Shown here piece after piece: positions 8,547 to 17,582 of a stretch of DNA of 48,929 nucleotides. A program made the translations under genes and the position numbers. How positions within the stretch are numbered: the stretch's first letter is position 1; every line of letters starts with the position of its first letter. Origin of the DNA: Pseudoramibacter faecis (GTDB lineage: Bacteria > Bacillota > Clostridia > Eubacteriales > Eubacteriaceae); the NCBI RefSeq assembly GCF_036289405.1, contig NZ_JAYFFI010000015.1, forward strand, positions 1-48,929, in the 5' to 3' direction. The notes beneath the pieces were generated by a model. That model saw only the letters and a program-made list of their open reading frames with translations, did no database searches and was not told the DNA's origin.

Positions 8547-11500
8547 CGTAGTTTTACCTTATCCTCTCCGAGGATTCCTTTCAATTGATTGATTAATACC
8601 TGATCGAACCGGATCCACAGCCGCTTGTCGGCTTTAAATTTTTTCTGCTCATGCACAAAATACAACACGACTGGAGTCTCTCCCGGAAACCGCCGCAGAA
8701 TTGGTTTAACCTGCTCAAGAAGATACTTCTTGGAAAAATCATTGAATGTGAGCACCAGCGACCGGACACACTTTGATGCATCGGTACTGGTGTTATTGAC
8801 CGACGGCAACGGTTTGCCCCCGTTACGCACCTGATCGATGGGCAGAATCTGATCGGCAATGATCGAAATGTTCATTTCCTCATTATAGTTGATGCGCCCG
8901 CGTATTAGAAGCGGTTTATCTGATTTTAACAAAGTTCGCGACCGCTCGAAGGTTCTTGGAAAGACGACCACCTCCATGCGGCCATACAAATCTTCCAATG
9001 TCAGAAAGGCCATCTGTGCATTGGCTTTGGTCAACTGGATTTTAAGCTGATCCACCAAGCCGCCAACGGTGACCCGCCCGCCGTCAGGAATACCTGAAGC
9101 CACCAAATCTTCGTAACTATCCATCATGCCCGAATTGAGATTGGTCTCCGACGACAAAATCCCCACATAATGCTCAAGAGGATGTCCCGAAACATAAAGG
9201 CCGAGCACTTCCTTCTCGCGCGCAAGTTTTTCGGCCTTGCTAAATGGCGGCACTTCCGGAAAGGTGTCCCCTTTATAGGCGCTCAGTTCTCCCATATCGA
9301 GCAATGACATCTGCCCCGACAGCCGGTCCTGCTTTTCCTCGGCAACCTGCTGCACAATCAAGTCACTGCCCAGTACCATTCGCGCTCGGTCTATTCCCAA
9401 AAAGTCAAAGGCGCCGGCCAAAATCAAATTTGCAGCCGCCTTCTTGTTCACGGCATGACTGTCTACCTTCTCGCAGAAATCCCGGAATCCGGTAAACGCA
9501 CCTTCGGTCTGCCGTGCATTGACAATGGCTGCAATGGGTTTATCACCCAAACCTTTGATCGCTCCCAGTCCCATGCGGACGTTCTCGCGGCCATCGGCAT
9601 TGATCTCCACCGAAAATTTTCGGCGGCTGATGTTTACATCCGGCAACAGCACCTGAATACCGCGCCGCTTGCAGTTATCGATATATTGCGAAATTTTCTT
9701 TTCATTATCCATCACAGAGGACATGAGCGCTGCCATGAATTCTGCCGGATAACGCCGCTTAAGCCAGGCCGTCTGATAGGCGATGACTGCATAGGCCGCA
9801 GCGTGGGATTTATTAAAGGCATATTTAGCAAAATCCTTCATTTCTTCATAGATTCTGCGCGCCGCTGCTTCCGGAATGCCCTTGGCCACCGCACCGGGCA
9901 CCACCACCCGGCCATCGGTGTCTCGTTCGCCATGAATAAAGACTTCCCCTTCGGCGTCCATCACCTCGCTTTTCTTTTTGCTCATGGCCCGACGCACCAA
10001 GTCGCTTCGCCCCATCGAAAAGCCGGCCAGATCCCGGAAGATTTGCATGACCTGCTCCTGATATACCATGCAGCCATAGGTCACGTTCAGAATGGGGCGC
10101 AGCGCCTCGTGGGTATAAACGATGTGTTCCGGATCTTTTTTATTGGCAATGTAGCGCGGGATCTGATCCATCGGCCCCGGTCGATAAAGCGAGATGCCAG
10201 CGATGATATCTTCAAAAGTCTGAGGCTGAAGCTCGCGCATAAAAGCAATCATCCCCCGGCTTTCCAATTGGAAGACGCCCAGGCAATCACCGGAAGCGAT
10301 CATCTCGTAAACACCGGCATCGTGCATATCAATGTGATCAATATCCACCGCAATCCCCCGGGATTCCTGAATATTGGCCACCGCATCGGCAATGACGGTC
10401 AACGTGCGCAAGCCCAGAAAGTCCATCTTGATCAGGCCCAGATCTTCCAAAAAGTTCATGGTGTACTGAGTCGTAATGGCATCCCCGTTGCGGTAAAGGG
10501 GAACGTATTCCGTTAGCGGGGCATCCGAAATGACGACACCGGCCGCATGGGTGGATGCGTGCCGGGCGAGCCCCTCCATCTTTTCCGACATGGCAAGCAG
10601 TCGCCTGACCTCAGCGTCACTATCTGCCATCTGTTTGAGATCGGGATTTTCTTCAATGGCTTCGTGAATGGTCACGCTCTGGCCGGGACGCATCGGGATT
10701 TCTTTGGCAACTTTATCCACCTGTGCATAGGGAATGCCCAGCACGCGGCCCACGTCCCGAACGGCACCGCGGGCCGCCATGGTCCCAAAGGTAATGATCT
10801 GCGCCACCCGGTCCTTTCCGTATTTTCGGATGACATAATCAATCACTTCCTGGCGCCGCTCATAACAAAAATCGCAGTCGATATCCGGCATGGTCACACG
10901 TTCCGGATTCAGAAAGCGCTCGAAAAGCAGATTGTACTGCAGCGGGTCCAAGGTGGTTATATCGAGGGCATAAGCCACCAAAGAGCCGGCGGCGCTGCCA
11001 CGGCCCGGTCCTACGGGAATATTGTGGGTTTTCGCATAATGGATAAAATCCCAGACCACAAGGAAATAATCGTCGAATCCCATCGTGTGAATGGTATTCA
11101 ATTCATAATCCATGCGCTCGCGAATTTCCGGCGTAATCGTCTCGTAACGTTTGGAAAGACCCGCTTCACAAAGGTGACACACATAATCACCCGCCTCAGT
11201 ATAGCCTTCCGGCAGTTCAAACTTCGGCAGATGAGCGCTTTCCAAGTCGAAGGTGACATGACAGCGATCGGCGATCTTCTGAGTGTTGGCCAACACCTCG
11301 GGATGATCCGGGAACAGGGCCGCCATTTCCTCCGGCGACTTCATATAAAACTGATCGTTGGCATAACGCATCCGATCGGTCTCGTCCACCGTCGATCCGG
11401 TTCCGATGCACAGCAAAACATCGTGCGCTTCATAATCGTCCTGGCGCACATAGTGGCAATCATTGGTCGCTGCAAGCCCGATACCGTATTTGTCGGCCAG

Positions 11501-12079
11501 ATGAAAGAGAAATTCCCGAACCTTGGCTTCCTGCGGCAGGCGATGATCCTGAACCTCCAAAAAAAAGTGATCCTTGCCGAAAATGCCGATATAGGTTTCG
11601 CAAAACGCTTCGGCCCTGGCTGGCTGTTCCTCCAAAATCGCCCGGGGAATTTCGCCGGCGATGCAAGCTGACAGACAGATAATTCCTTCGTGATAACGCC
11701 GCAGTGTATCGTGATCAATGCGCGGCTTGTAATAAAAACCGTCGATGAAGCCCTTGGAGACAATTTTAGACAGATTGCGATAGCCTTCGTTGTTCTCCGC
11801 CAGCAAAATCAGATGATAGGGCCGGTTGTCCTTCCCCGCTTCTTTATCCAACAATGTTCGCGGCGCCACATAAACTTCACAACCAATAATCGGATTGATC
11901 CCCTGAGCCACACAGGCTTTATAAAACTCAATCCCGCCGAACAGAACCCCGTGATCTGTCAGTGCCAACGCGTTCATTCCCATTTCTTTCGCCGTTTGAA
12001 CGTAATCCGAAATTCGGCCAAAGCCGTCCAATAAACTATATTCCGAGTGAACATGCAAATGGGTAAAGGAAATGGTCAT
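8543..12079 (-). CDS. dnaE: DNA polymerase III alpha subunit (DnaE)
   Basis: A 1178-residue C-family polymerase. The PHP domain opens the protein (HLHVHSEYSLLDG, then LTDHGVLFGGIEFY). The palm carries the catalytic aspartates (PDIDCDFCYERRQ), preceded by GPGRGSAAGSLVAY. GRSDLVRRAMSKK and FNKSHAAAYAVIAYQTAWLK mark the fingers. A C-terminal OB-fold region (about residues 960-1060, GGLVDQLKIQL...MAFLTLEDLYGRMEVVVFP) is present. This is the DnaE1-like form rather than PolC. It extends primers during chromosome replication. An AGGAGG site precedes the ATG, and the 3' end overlaps pfkA. Confidence 0.97.
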   Translation of the reverse strand: MTISFTHLHVHSEYSLLDGFGRISDYVQTAKEMGMNALALTDHGVLFGGIEFYKACVAQGINPIIGCEVYVAPRTLLDKEAGKDNRPYHLILLAENNEGYRNLSKIVSKGFIDGFYYKPRIDHDTLRRYHEGIICLSACIAGEIPRAILEEQPARAEAFCETYIGIFGKDHFFLEVQDHRLPQEAKVREFLFHLADKYGIGLAATNDCHYVRQDDYEAHDVLLCIGTGSTVDETDRMRYANDQFYMKSPEEMAALFPDHPEVLANTQKIADRCHVTFDLESAHLPKFELPEGYTEAGDYVCHLCEAGLSKRYETITPEIRERMDYELNTIHTMGFDDYFLVVWDFIHYAKTHNIPVGPGRGSAAGSLVAYALDITTLDPLQYNLLFERFLNPERVTMPDIDCDFCYERRQEVIDYVIRKYGKDRVAQIITFGTMAARGAVRDVGRVLGIPYAQVDKVAKEIPMRPGQSVTIHEAIEENPDLKQMADSDAEVRRLLAMSEKMEGLARHASTHAAGVVISDAPLTEYVPLYRNGDAITTQYTMNFLEDLGLIKMDFLGLRTLTVIADAVANIQESRGIAVDIDHIDMHDAGVYEMIASGDCLGVFQLESRGMIAFMRELQPQTFEDIIAGISLYRPGPMDQIPRYIANKKDPEHIVYTHEALRPILNVTYGCMVYQEQVMQIFRDLAGFSMGRSDLVRRAMSKKKSEVMDAEGEVFIHGERDTDGRVVVPGAVAKGIPEAAARRIYEEMKDFAKYAFNKSHAAAYAVIAYQTAWLKRRYPAEFMAALMSSVMDNEKKISQYIDNCKRRGIQVLLPDVNISRRKFSVEINADGRENVRMGLGAIKGLGDKPIAAIVNARQTEGAFTGFRDFCEKVDSHAVNKKAAANLILAGAFDFLGIDRARMVLGSDLIVQQVAEEKQDRLSGQMSLLDMGELSAYKGDTFPEVPPFSKAEKLAREKEVLGLYVSGHPLEHYVGILSSETNLNSGMMDSYEDLVASGIPDGGRVTVGGLVDQLKIQLTKANAQMAFLTLEDLYGRMEVVVFPRTFERSRTLLKSDKPLLIRGRINYNEEMNISIIADQILPIDQVRNGGKPLPSVNNTSTDASKCVRSLVLTFNDFSKKYLLEQVKPILRRFPGETPVVLYFVHEQKKFKADKRLWIRFDQVLINQLKGILGEDKVKLR

Positions 12080-12109
12080 TGTGGCGCCTCCTGTTTAAAA
12101 GTTACTCCT

Positions 12110-12137
12110 ATTATATCACAATCTCTCAATCCTTCAA
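12110..12137 (-). promoter_or_regulatory. Predicted sigma-A promoter of dnaE-pfkA-pyk
   Basis: On the minus strand TTGAAG (12132-12137) is followed after 16 bp by a perfect TATAAT (12110-12115), about 30 bp upstream of the dnaE start. It lies directly after the vanZ terminator. Confidence 0.65.
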
Positions 12138-12138
12138 G

Positions 12139-12173
12139 AAAAAGTCCCAGTCGGTCGAATTTGTTCCCGACTG
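12139..12173 (-). terminator. Terminator after the VanZ-like gene
   Basis: A 7-bp perfect repeat (cagtcgg at 12148-12154, ccgactg at 12167-12173) begins immediately after the stop codon. On the minus strand it is followed by ggac and five T residues. The tail partly overlaps the dnaE -35 element. Confidence 0.7.
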
Positions 12174-12629
12174 TTATCTGTCGTGCGTTCGGCTTGCTCG
12201 CCGCGCACGCCGTCTACTTAACCACCAACACAAAGCAAGTCCCACAATCACACCAGCACTGTCGATAACAACATCCCTGGGTTGTCCGGCACGGCCGGCA
12301 ACCAGCAACTGGTGAGTTTCATCTGTCATGGCATAAGCTACTGCTATGACTGCCGAACGCCAAAGCTGACGCTTTAACAACGTTTTGAAGTCAAAACTGT
12401 TAAAGAGCAGAATGGCCAGAATCGCATACTCCGTCATGTGGGCACCCTTTCGAATAATGAGCACTATCATCTGCGCTGACAACTCTTTTCCACCCGGCAA
12501 TCCCGCGATAAGCCAGTGCGCTATCGACGAACTCAGCGTGCCTGAATGACTGCCGTCCTGAGCGCTAAAGCTGAAAATTACCGCCATCCAAATGAGACTG
12601 ACTATTCTAAAAAAATATCGCCTTCGCAT
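12174..12629 (-). CDS. VanZ-like family membrane protein
   Basis: A 151-residue protein with four predicted membrane helices. It shows the VanZ-like (PF04892) signatures: an N-terminal helix ending in FSFSAQDG, a charged RKGAHMTEYAILAILLF helix, and DETHQLLVAGRAGQPRDVVIDSAGV near the C-terminus. VanZ gives low teicoplanin resistance in one transposon, but most chromosomal homologues have no known role, so no resistance function is assigned here. It appears monocistronic, with its own terminator. The ATG is preceded by a purine-rich AGGGGGG stretch. Confidence 0.85.
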   Translation of the reverse strand: MRRRYFFRIVSLIWMAVIFSFSAQDGSHSGTLSSSIAHWLIAGLPGGKELSAQMIVLIIRKGAHMTEYAILAILLFNSFDFKTLLKRQLWRSAVIAVAYAMTDETHQLLVAGRAGQPRDVVIDSAGVIVGLALCWWLSRRRARRASRTHDR

Positions 12630-12795
12630 GTATTCCCCCCTGATCCTTTAAAATGATGCCCGTTATTTTAGCATATTTATCAAAGCAAACCCTTTGCTCA
12701 TTTTCTTTAAAGGCCACCATGTGTGATTGCGTTTTCTAAAAAAGCGCAAGCGAAAACCAATCACGCATCTAATGCGTGGTTTTCTTCACAACAAT

Positions 12796-12819
12796 AAAAA
12801 ACCGGCCAGTGGCCGGATT
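12796..12819 (-). terminator. Terminator closing the NRPS operon
   Basis: The perfect stem ccggcc (12802-12807) and ggccgg (12811-12816) has a 3-nt loop. Minus-strand reading runs straight into six T residues. It sits just 3' of the SagB-type gene stop. A second, weaker hairpin (about 12750-12783) lies farther downstream and may act as a backup. Confidence 0.88.
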
Positions 12820-12822
12820 ATT

Positions 12823-13818
12823 TTAAGATTGACACGGGATGCCAAACTCCATGCAAAACAAATACTTTTGTTCCGGACGAAGCGCCAAATAGGTTTCTGC
12901 TGCCGAAGCCTTCATCTCGCCGATGCAGCAACTGCCCAATCCCAGAGCCGCCGCCATCTGTGTGAGGGTTCCTGCGAGAATCCCCGCATCTAAAATTCCG
13001 TAAAAATAAGCTCGATCTCTATATTTAGGCGTCGCAATTGCCGAATTGTACACCATGAACAGCGTAAAAGCAGATGATTCAAAAATCGGTTTGTTCAAAA
13101 ACAAATGCGCATTCGCCGTGAACCTTGAAGGCGGCGTCTGCCGCAGCAGCCGTCCGTGTTTGGCATCCACCCCGTAAAGGCCGCCCGGCACCTGCTCCAC
13201 GCGATTGTCCTTGACCAGACAGTAAATATCCAACGGGTACAAACCGCCGGCACTGGGATAGGCACAGTGCCGGAACGGTGATGTCCTTGCTGGCATCTGG
13301 CGCATTACGGCCATACATTGATCAAAATGCGCCCGAGAAACGAACGGCCGTGTGTCAAATTGTCGGCAGCTTTCCCGCTCGCGGTAAACCCGCGGCAATG
13401 TCGCTGATGAAAAATCCACGGCCTCGGCATTATCCGCCCCGATCCACTCCCGGTCCAATTGCTTGCGCCGGTAAGCGGCCACATAGTCTGCATCCTGAAA
13501 ATGCGTCTGCGCGTCGTTTGGATCCTCCGGCATCAACGCCGCCTGACCATAAAAAATTTCGTCAATGGTTTGTACTTCTCCGATGAGAATGCGCAGGCTC
13601 TCCAGCTTGGCGATAAAGCGCTTCAGCCTGACGGAATTGAACTCCCGGTAGGACTGAAGCAATTGCTCCCGTCCAATGCCTGACTGCGTCCAAAAATAAA
13701 ATTCCGGAAATAGAATGACGTAGCTCTCGGAAAAATAATACTGAGCGATGCGCAACTTGCCGTCTTCACAGATGGCCCAGTGCACGCCCGGCGCCCAATA
13801 CAGCCGCTTTGTTTCCAT
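12823..13818 (-). CDS. SagB/ThcOx-type nitroreductase-family dehydrogenase (azoline oxidase candidate)
   Basis: A 331-residue protein. The C-terminal half is a nitroreductase fold of the SagB type: RESCRQFDTRPFV (FMN phosphate-binding arginines), YPSAGGLYPLDIYCLV, and the closing ALGLGSCCIGEM segment. The N-terminal ~120 residues resemble the extra domain of SagB-type oxidases. Such FMN enzymes oxidise thiazolines or oxazolines to thiazoles or oxazoles in azole RiPPs and in NRPS pathways such as bleomycin. Here the Cy domain at 21834-26936 supplies the likely substrate. The ATG at 13818 follows an AAGGAAGG stretch; a TTG at 13845 is less likely. It overlaps the upstream thioesterase gene by 53 bp and is the last gene of the operon. 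Confidence 0.82.
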   Translation of the reverse strand: METKRLYWAPGVHWAICEDGKLRIAQYYFSESYVILFPEFYFWTQSGIGREQLLQSYREFNSVRLKRFIAKLESLRILIGEVQTIDEIFYGQAALMPEDPNDAQTHFQDADYVAAYRRKQLDREWIGADNAEAVDFSSATLPRVYRERESCRQFDTRPFVSRAHFDQCMAVMRQMPARTSPFRHCAYPSAGGLYPLDIYCLVKDNRVEQVPGGLYGVDAKHGRLLRQTPPSRFTANAHLFLNKPIFESSAFTLFMVYNSAIATPKYRDRAYFYGILDAGILAGTLTQMAAALGLGSCCIGEMKASAAETYLALRPEQKYLFCMEFGIPCQS

Positions 13819-14569
13819 GAGTGCAGTCCTTCCTTTCTTCACCAAACGGCGGATCGCAGGCCGCCAAGATTTCGCCGATTGCTTTCTCTACCGATGCCGG
13901 ATGCTCAAAAAGATAAAAGTGACCGCCGGCAAATGCTCGAATGTTGATCGGGGACGCACTCACCTGCTGCCAATCCGACAGCTTGTTCAACGCGATCTCC
14001 GGATCCGACACGCCATAAAACACGTGAACCGGCGCCTGTATTTTTGGGCGGCTCGCATCCTTCGCCGGTTCATAGGCATCTAAAAGCGCCATATCCGCAC
14101 GCACCGACGTCAGAAAAAAAGACAAATAGTCCGGATGCTCCAAAATTATCGGTGGTATTCCGCCCAACACCTTAAGGTATGCAATGAGCTGCTCATCACT
14201 TTTTTCACTGTGATGGCTGTTGATGTTAAACGGAGTTGTCTGCCCCGACGCGATAACGGCCCGCACATCAAATCCCGGCGATGCTTCCAAGCGCTTCGCC
14301 GCTTCCAAGGCAACAAAGGCCCCCATGCTGTGACCAAGCAAAACCGCCGCCTGCGTTTCACCTTTATTCTCCGCGAGGATTTCCCCCGTGAGCACATCGG
14401 TGAGCGCCGCCATCGTGAGCATACAGGGCTCTCGGTGCTTGCGCCCTCTTCCGGGATATTCGTACAGGTTTACCGTCAATCCCGGCAGTGCCGTCTCCAA
14501 TCTTTTGAGGCCATAATAAGCATTGGCACTTCCCCCGGCATGGGGGAAACAATACAAGGTAAGCGCCAT
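13766..14569 (-). CDS. Type II thioesterase (serine nucleophile)
   Basis: A 267-residue alpha/beta hydrolase of the thioesterase II family (PF00975). It begins LYCFPHAGGSANAY, has the nucleophile elbow GHSMG with Ser81, an acid in FYGVSDP (Asp189), and the catalytic His217 in AFAGGHFYLFEH. These enzymes act in trans on carrier-bound thioesters. They hydrolyse mis-primed or stalled intermediates, or sometimes release product. No thioesterase domain is fused to the NRPS, so a releasing role is possible. The C-terminal tail past residue ~240 runs into the SagB-type gene and looks like read-through of ordinary length. It starts 2 bp after the permease stop. Confidence 0.9.
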   Translation of the reverse strand: MALTLYCFPHAGGSANAYYGLKRLETALPGLTVNLYEYPGRGRKHREPCMLTMAALTDVLTGEILAENKGETQAAVLLGHSMGAFVALEAAKRLEASPGFDVRAVIASGQTTPFNINSHHSEKSDEQLIAYLKVLGGIPPIILEHPDYLSFFLTSVRADMALLDAYEPAKDASRPKIQAPVHVFYGVSDPEIALNKLSDWQQVSASPINIRAFAGGHFYLFEHPASVEKAIGEILAACDPPFGEERKDCTHGNKAAVLGAGRALGHL

Positions 14570-14570
14570 T

Positions 14571-16808
14571 TCACTCCCTTTCTTTCAGAACGGCCACTGC
14601 CTGGGTTTCCTTCCGCCGCAGATAGCGGGACAAGGCTGCCATGACCAGCGCATACACCAAGCAGGCAAACCCCATGACCATCAGGTAGTGCCGCGGCTGA
14701 TAGGTCAAGTCGAGGCCGACCGAAACATGAGCTACAAACATGGGCCACAAGGCATCCATGATCGCTTTTCCCGCAAAGGTCGATACCGTCAATGCCATCA
14801 CGAAAATAGGTAAATCGCACAACATGTACAATTTGCGGATTTCCCGGTGCGAATAGCCGAAGATGCGCATCAGTGAAATTGAAAATTCGGACCGATCCAG
14901 AATAAATTTCATCATCAGATAAATGATCGCCACGAAGATCACCATGGCAATGATCGTCGTCATCGCGGACAAGGGCCGCATGTTTTTCTGCAGGGTGGCC
15001 GCAAAATCCCGGATATCCTGTCGGCTCATCCGGGAAGCCACGATGGCATGATCCAGATGCAGCGGTTTTTTTGAAAAGAGCACATTATAAGTACCCGGGC
15101 GCTGCCCTTCCTTTTTCAGCAAGGTCTGCTTATCCATGAACACCGTTGTCCCGATGGAATACGAGCCCACATTAGCAATTCGATAGTGCACCTTGTCATC
15201 GGTCGTTTCATCCTTTAAAGTCAGGATATCGCCGGCTTTTGTCTGCGTTTTAATCGCCACGGAAGAAGACGCGATCACCTTCTGCCCTTTGACCGTGTGA
15301 ATCTGCCTGAAATAGCTGCTCTTCCGATCGATGCCCAGCACCGTAACCTCGATATGCGATCCGTCCGCCGCGTCGCAGCTGTAAATTTTAGCATAAGCCG
15401 CCTCGCTGCCTTTTGGCTGCGTCTTTGGCTGCCGTTTCAAAACATACATGTAACGATAGGTGCAGTCCCGGCGATTCTGGGCGACCAGATTTTGCACACA
15501 AACCTGTATGTTCATTGCCATCATCAAAAGCAAAACCGAAAGAAAAACGCCGACAATCATGGCGATGCGGCATTTGTATTCCCGCAGCAGCTGGCGGATC
15601 ATAAATCGCGTGTTAAAATCAAATCGCTTGAGCGGCAGACCTGACGTTTTAACGACTCTCCGCTGGTGTCGCAGCAGTTCAAGGGGACTGCGCGCCAGTT
15701 TGCGATTTAAGAGAATGCCATTGACCGCCACGATGATCAGCGGCGGCACGAAAATCCCATAGACAAACAAATACTGGGAGTAAACGGTCGGCAGCAGGGG
15801 CAGAGAATAATAGCCCGTCGTCGATGACAGTTGCAGACCGATACCCGCCTTGGAGAAGCCGAGTAGGGTGCCGGCGATTCCTGCAAACGCGGTCACGATC
15901 AGCGGCAGCGTCAAATAATGGCGAATCATCGTTTTTCGGTTAACGCCCATGGCGAAGAGCGCACCGATGACCGCACTTTCCTTTTCAACAGCGTTGGCCT
16001 GGAAAATCGAAATCACAAAACCGATTAATGTCAGCAAAATCACCCCGCCGACAATACCGGACACGCGGTTCATCGAAAGATCCTCCACCGCCTCACCGAT
16101 TCGCGCGTTGTTCTCGGCCCTGGTCTGAGAAAGCACCACCGCCCCGTTGGCCGAGAATAGCCGTTTCACTTTCTGATCGGAGAGTTTTCCGTGCCTGCGG
16201 TACGCATAAGTAAAACTTTGAGCAGAAACCGCCCGGCGGGTTGCCAATAATTTTTCATAGCCTTCCTTTGTAAAAAAAGCCGTGCCGAAATTTTTGCTGT
16301 CAGCGCTGACGTCGCTCAAATTTTTCAGCGGAGTTTCGTAATCCGGCGAGCAACCGACGCCGACAAGCCTAAACGTCTCGCCGGCCAACGTCACATCATC
16401 TCCCACGCGCCATCCGCGCGCTTCGCTAAAATGCTGTTCTAAAAAAATCTCATCCGATCGGCGCGGCAGCCGGCCCTTCGTCGCCGTTATCTTGTTGATC
16501 CCGCTGCGCTTGACAAATGCGCGAACCGTCGCCTTCCCGCGTTTAAAATCCAGATATCGCTGATCCTCGACGCTCACCCCGGCAGCCGTCAGCGCCTTTA
16601 CGGCCCGATCACCGGCGGGCATCAGGGTCGTGATTTCGCCGTCTTCCGCGTGAACCCTCCGGGCATTCGCTCGCATGCGCAGATCCACCGTATCCGCCGA
16701 AGCAATCATCGAAACGATAAAATACATGCCCAGTGCGATAAGCACAAACAAGGCAAGGTAAGCCGGCAAATGCTGTCTGAAATTTCTGAAAATACGTTTT
16801 TTTAACAC
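14571..16808 (-). CDS. FtsX-family ABC transporter permease
   Basis: A 745-residue membrane protein with the duplicated FtsX/MacB-type layout. It has an N-terminal helix (residues ~14-36), a large extracellular domain (~40-240), a helix bundle around 245-365, a second starting helix at ~410-430, another extracellular domain, and three C-terminal helices ending in YALVMAALSRYLRRKE. Translation starts at a GTG preceded by GAGG. It pairs with the ATPase immediately upstream (12-bp gap). Its place inside the NRPS operon suggests export of, or self-protection against, the NRPS product. That is inference; related permeases also act in peptide resistance or lipoprotein release. Confidence 0.88.
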   Translation of the reverse strand: MLKKRIFRNFRQHLPAYLALFVLIALGMYFIVSMIASADTVDLRMRANARRVHAEDGEITTLMPAGDRAVKALTAAGVSVEDQRYLDFKRGKATVRAFVKRSGINKITATKGRLPRRSDEIFLEQHFSEARGWRVGDDVTLAGETFRLVGVGCSPDYETPLKNLSDVSADSKNFGTAFFTKEGYEKLLATRRAVSAQSFTYAYRRHGKLSDQKVKRLFSANGAVVLSQTRAENNARIGEAVEDLSMNRVSGIVGGVILLTLIGFVISIFQANAVEKESAVIGALFAMGVNRKTMIRHYLTLPLIVTAFAGIAGTLLGFSKAGIGLQLSSTTGYYSLPLLPTVYSQYLFVYGIFVPPLIIVAVNGILLNRKLARSPLELLRHQRRVVKTSGLPLKRFDFNTRFMIRQLLREYKCRIAMIVGVFLSVLLLMMAMNIQVCVQNLVAQNRRDCTYRYMYVLKRQPKTQPKGSEAAYAKIYSCDAADGSHIEVTVLGIDRKSSYFRQIHTVKGQKVIASSSVAIKTQTKAGDILTLKDETTDDKVHYRIANVGSYSIGTTVFMDKQTLLKKEGQRPGTYNVLFSKKPLHLDHAIVASRMSRQDIRDFAATLQKNMRPLSAMTTIIAMVIFVAIIYLMMKFILDRSEFSISLMRIFGYSHREIRKLYMLCDLPIFVMALTVSTFAGKAIMDALWPMFVAHVSVGLDLTYQPRHYLMVMGFACLVYALVMAALSRYLRRKETQAVAVLKERE

Positions 16809-16820
16809 GCCGCTGCCTCG

Positions 16821-17519
16821 CTACCATTCCAACTCGCCGGCGGCCAGAGGATGATCATGATACAATTCCTTGGCTATCTTTCCATCCCGGATCTCCACCA
16901 CATGATCGGCCATTTCCCCAATGGCCATGTTGTGCGTGACGATGATGATCGTGGTGCCGTATGCCTGATGCACGCGGGTCAAAAGCCCCAGCATCTCTTT
17001 TGAAATCGTGTAATCCAGGGCCCCTGTCGGCTCGTCGCAGAGAAGCAGCCTGGGATTTTTGATCAGTGCCCGAGCGATGGCACAGCGCTGCTGCTGTCCG
17101 CCGGAGAGCTGTGCCGGAAACAGATCACGCTGATCCTCGAGCTCCAAGGTCGCCAGTAGCGATTCAAGACTCAAAGGCTGCGGCGAAAGATTTTGACATA
17201 CCGCAATGTTCTCCACTACGGTCAAGTCCGGAATCAAATTGTAAAACTGAAATACAAACCCCAGCGTATCGCGGCGGTACACCGACAGCTCATCGCCGTT
17301 CATCTGCTCCAGATGGGCACCGTCAACCACAACCTCCCCGCCATCCACACGATCCAGAGCGCCAATGATATTGAGCAAGGTCGATTTCCCGGAACCGGAG
17401 GGTCCGAAGATCACACAGATTTCACCCGCCTCAATTTGAAGTGACAGCGTCTTTAAAACCTCATTGCGATTTTCCGCCGTACCGTAGCCTTTTTTAATGT
17501 TTTTTAATTCAACCAGCAT
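16821..17519 (-). CDS. ABC transporter ATP-binding protein (LolD/MacB type)
   Basis: A 232-residue nucleotide-binding subunit of the normal length for a stand-alone ATPase. It has Walker A GPSGSGKST (about residues 39-47), the Q-loop FVFQFYNLIPDLTVVEN, the signature LSGGQQQR, Walker B RLLLCDEPTGALD and the H-loop TIIIVTHN. The FYNLIPDLTVVEN segment is characteristic of the LolD/MacB/FtsE clade, which pairs with FtsX-like permeases such as the one encoded next. The ribosome binding site is weak and purine-rich. A 63-bp gap separates it from the preceding thioesterase, the largest gap in the operon, but I see no terminator there. Confidence 0.93.
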   Translation of the reverse strand: MLVELKNIKKGYGTAENRNEVLKTLSLQIEAGEICVIFGPSGSGKSTLLNIIGALDRVDGGEVVVDGAHLEQMNGDELSVYRRDTLGFVFQFYNLIPDLTVVENIAVCQNLSPQPLSLESLLATLELEDQRDLFPAQLSGGQQQRCAIARALIKNPRLLLCDEPTGALDYTISKEMLGLLTRVHQAYGTTIIIVTHNMAIGEMADHVVEIRDGKIAKELYHDHPLAAGELEW

Positions 17520-17582
17520 TTTTTCTCTTTTCTTTATTTACATTTTCTTCGCTCATTCTGTCTTCCCAGCCGAATCATGTCC

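Noticed and set aside
9455..11671. Two plus-strand frames over 350 codons opposite dnaE
   Set aside because: Shadow frames of dnaE; His/Arg-rich composition and no recognisable domain.
12750..12783. Imperfect hairpin as a separate small RNA or attenuator
   Set aside because: It is just downstream of the operon terminator, has a bulged stem and no promoter; at most a backup terminator.
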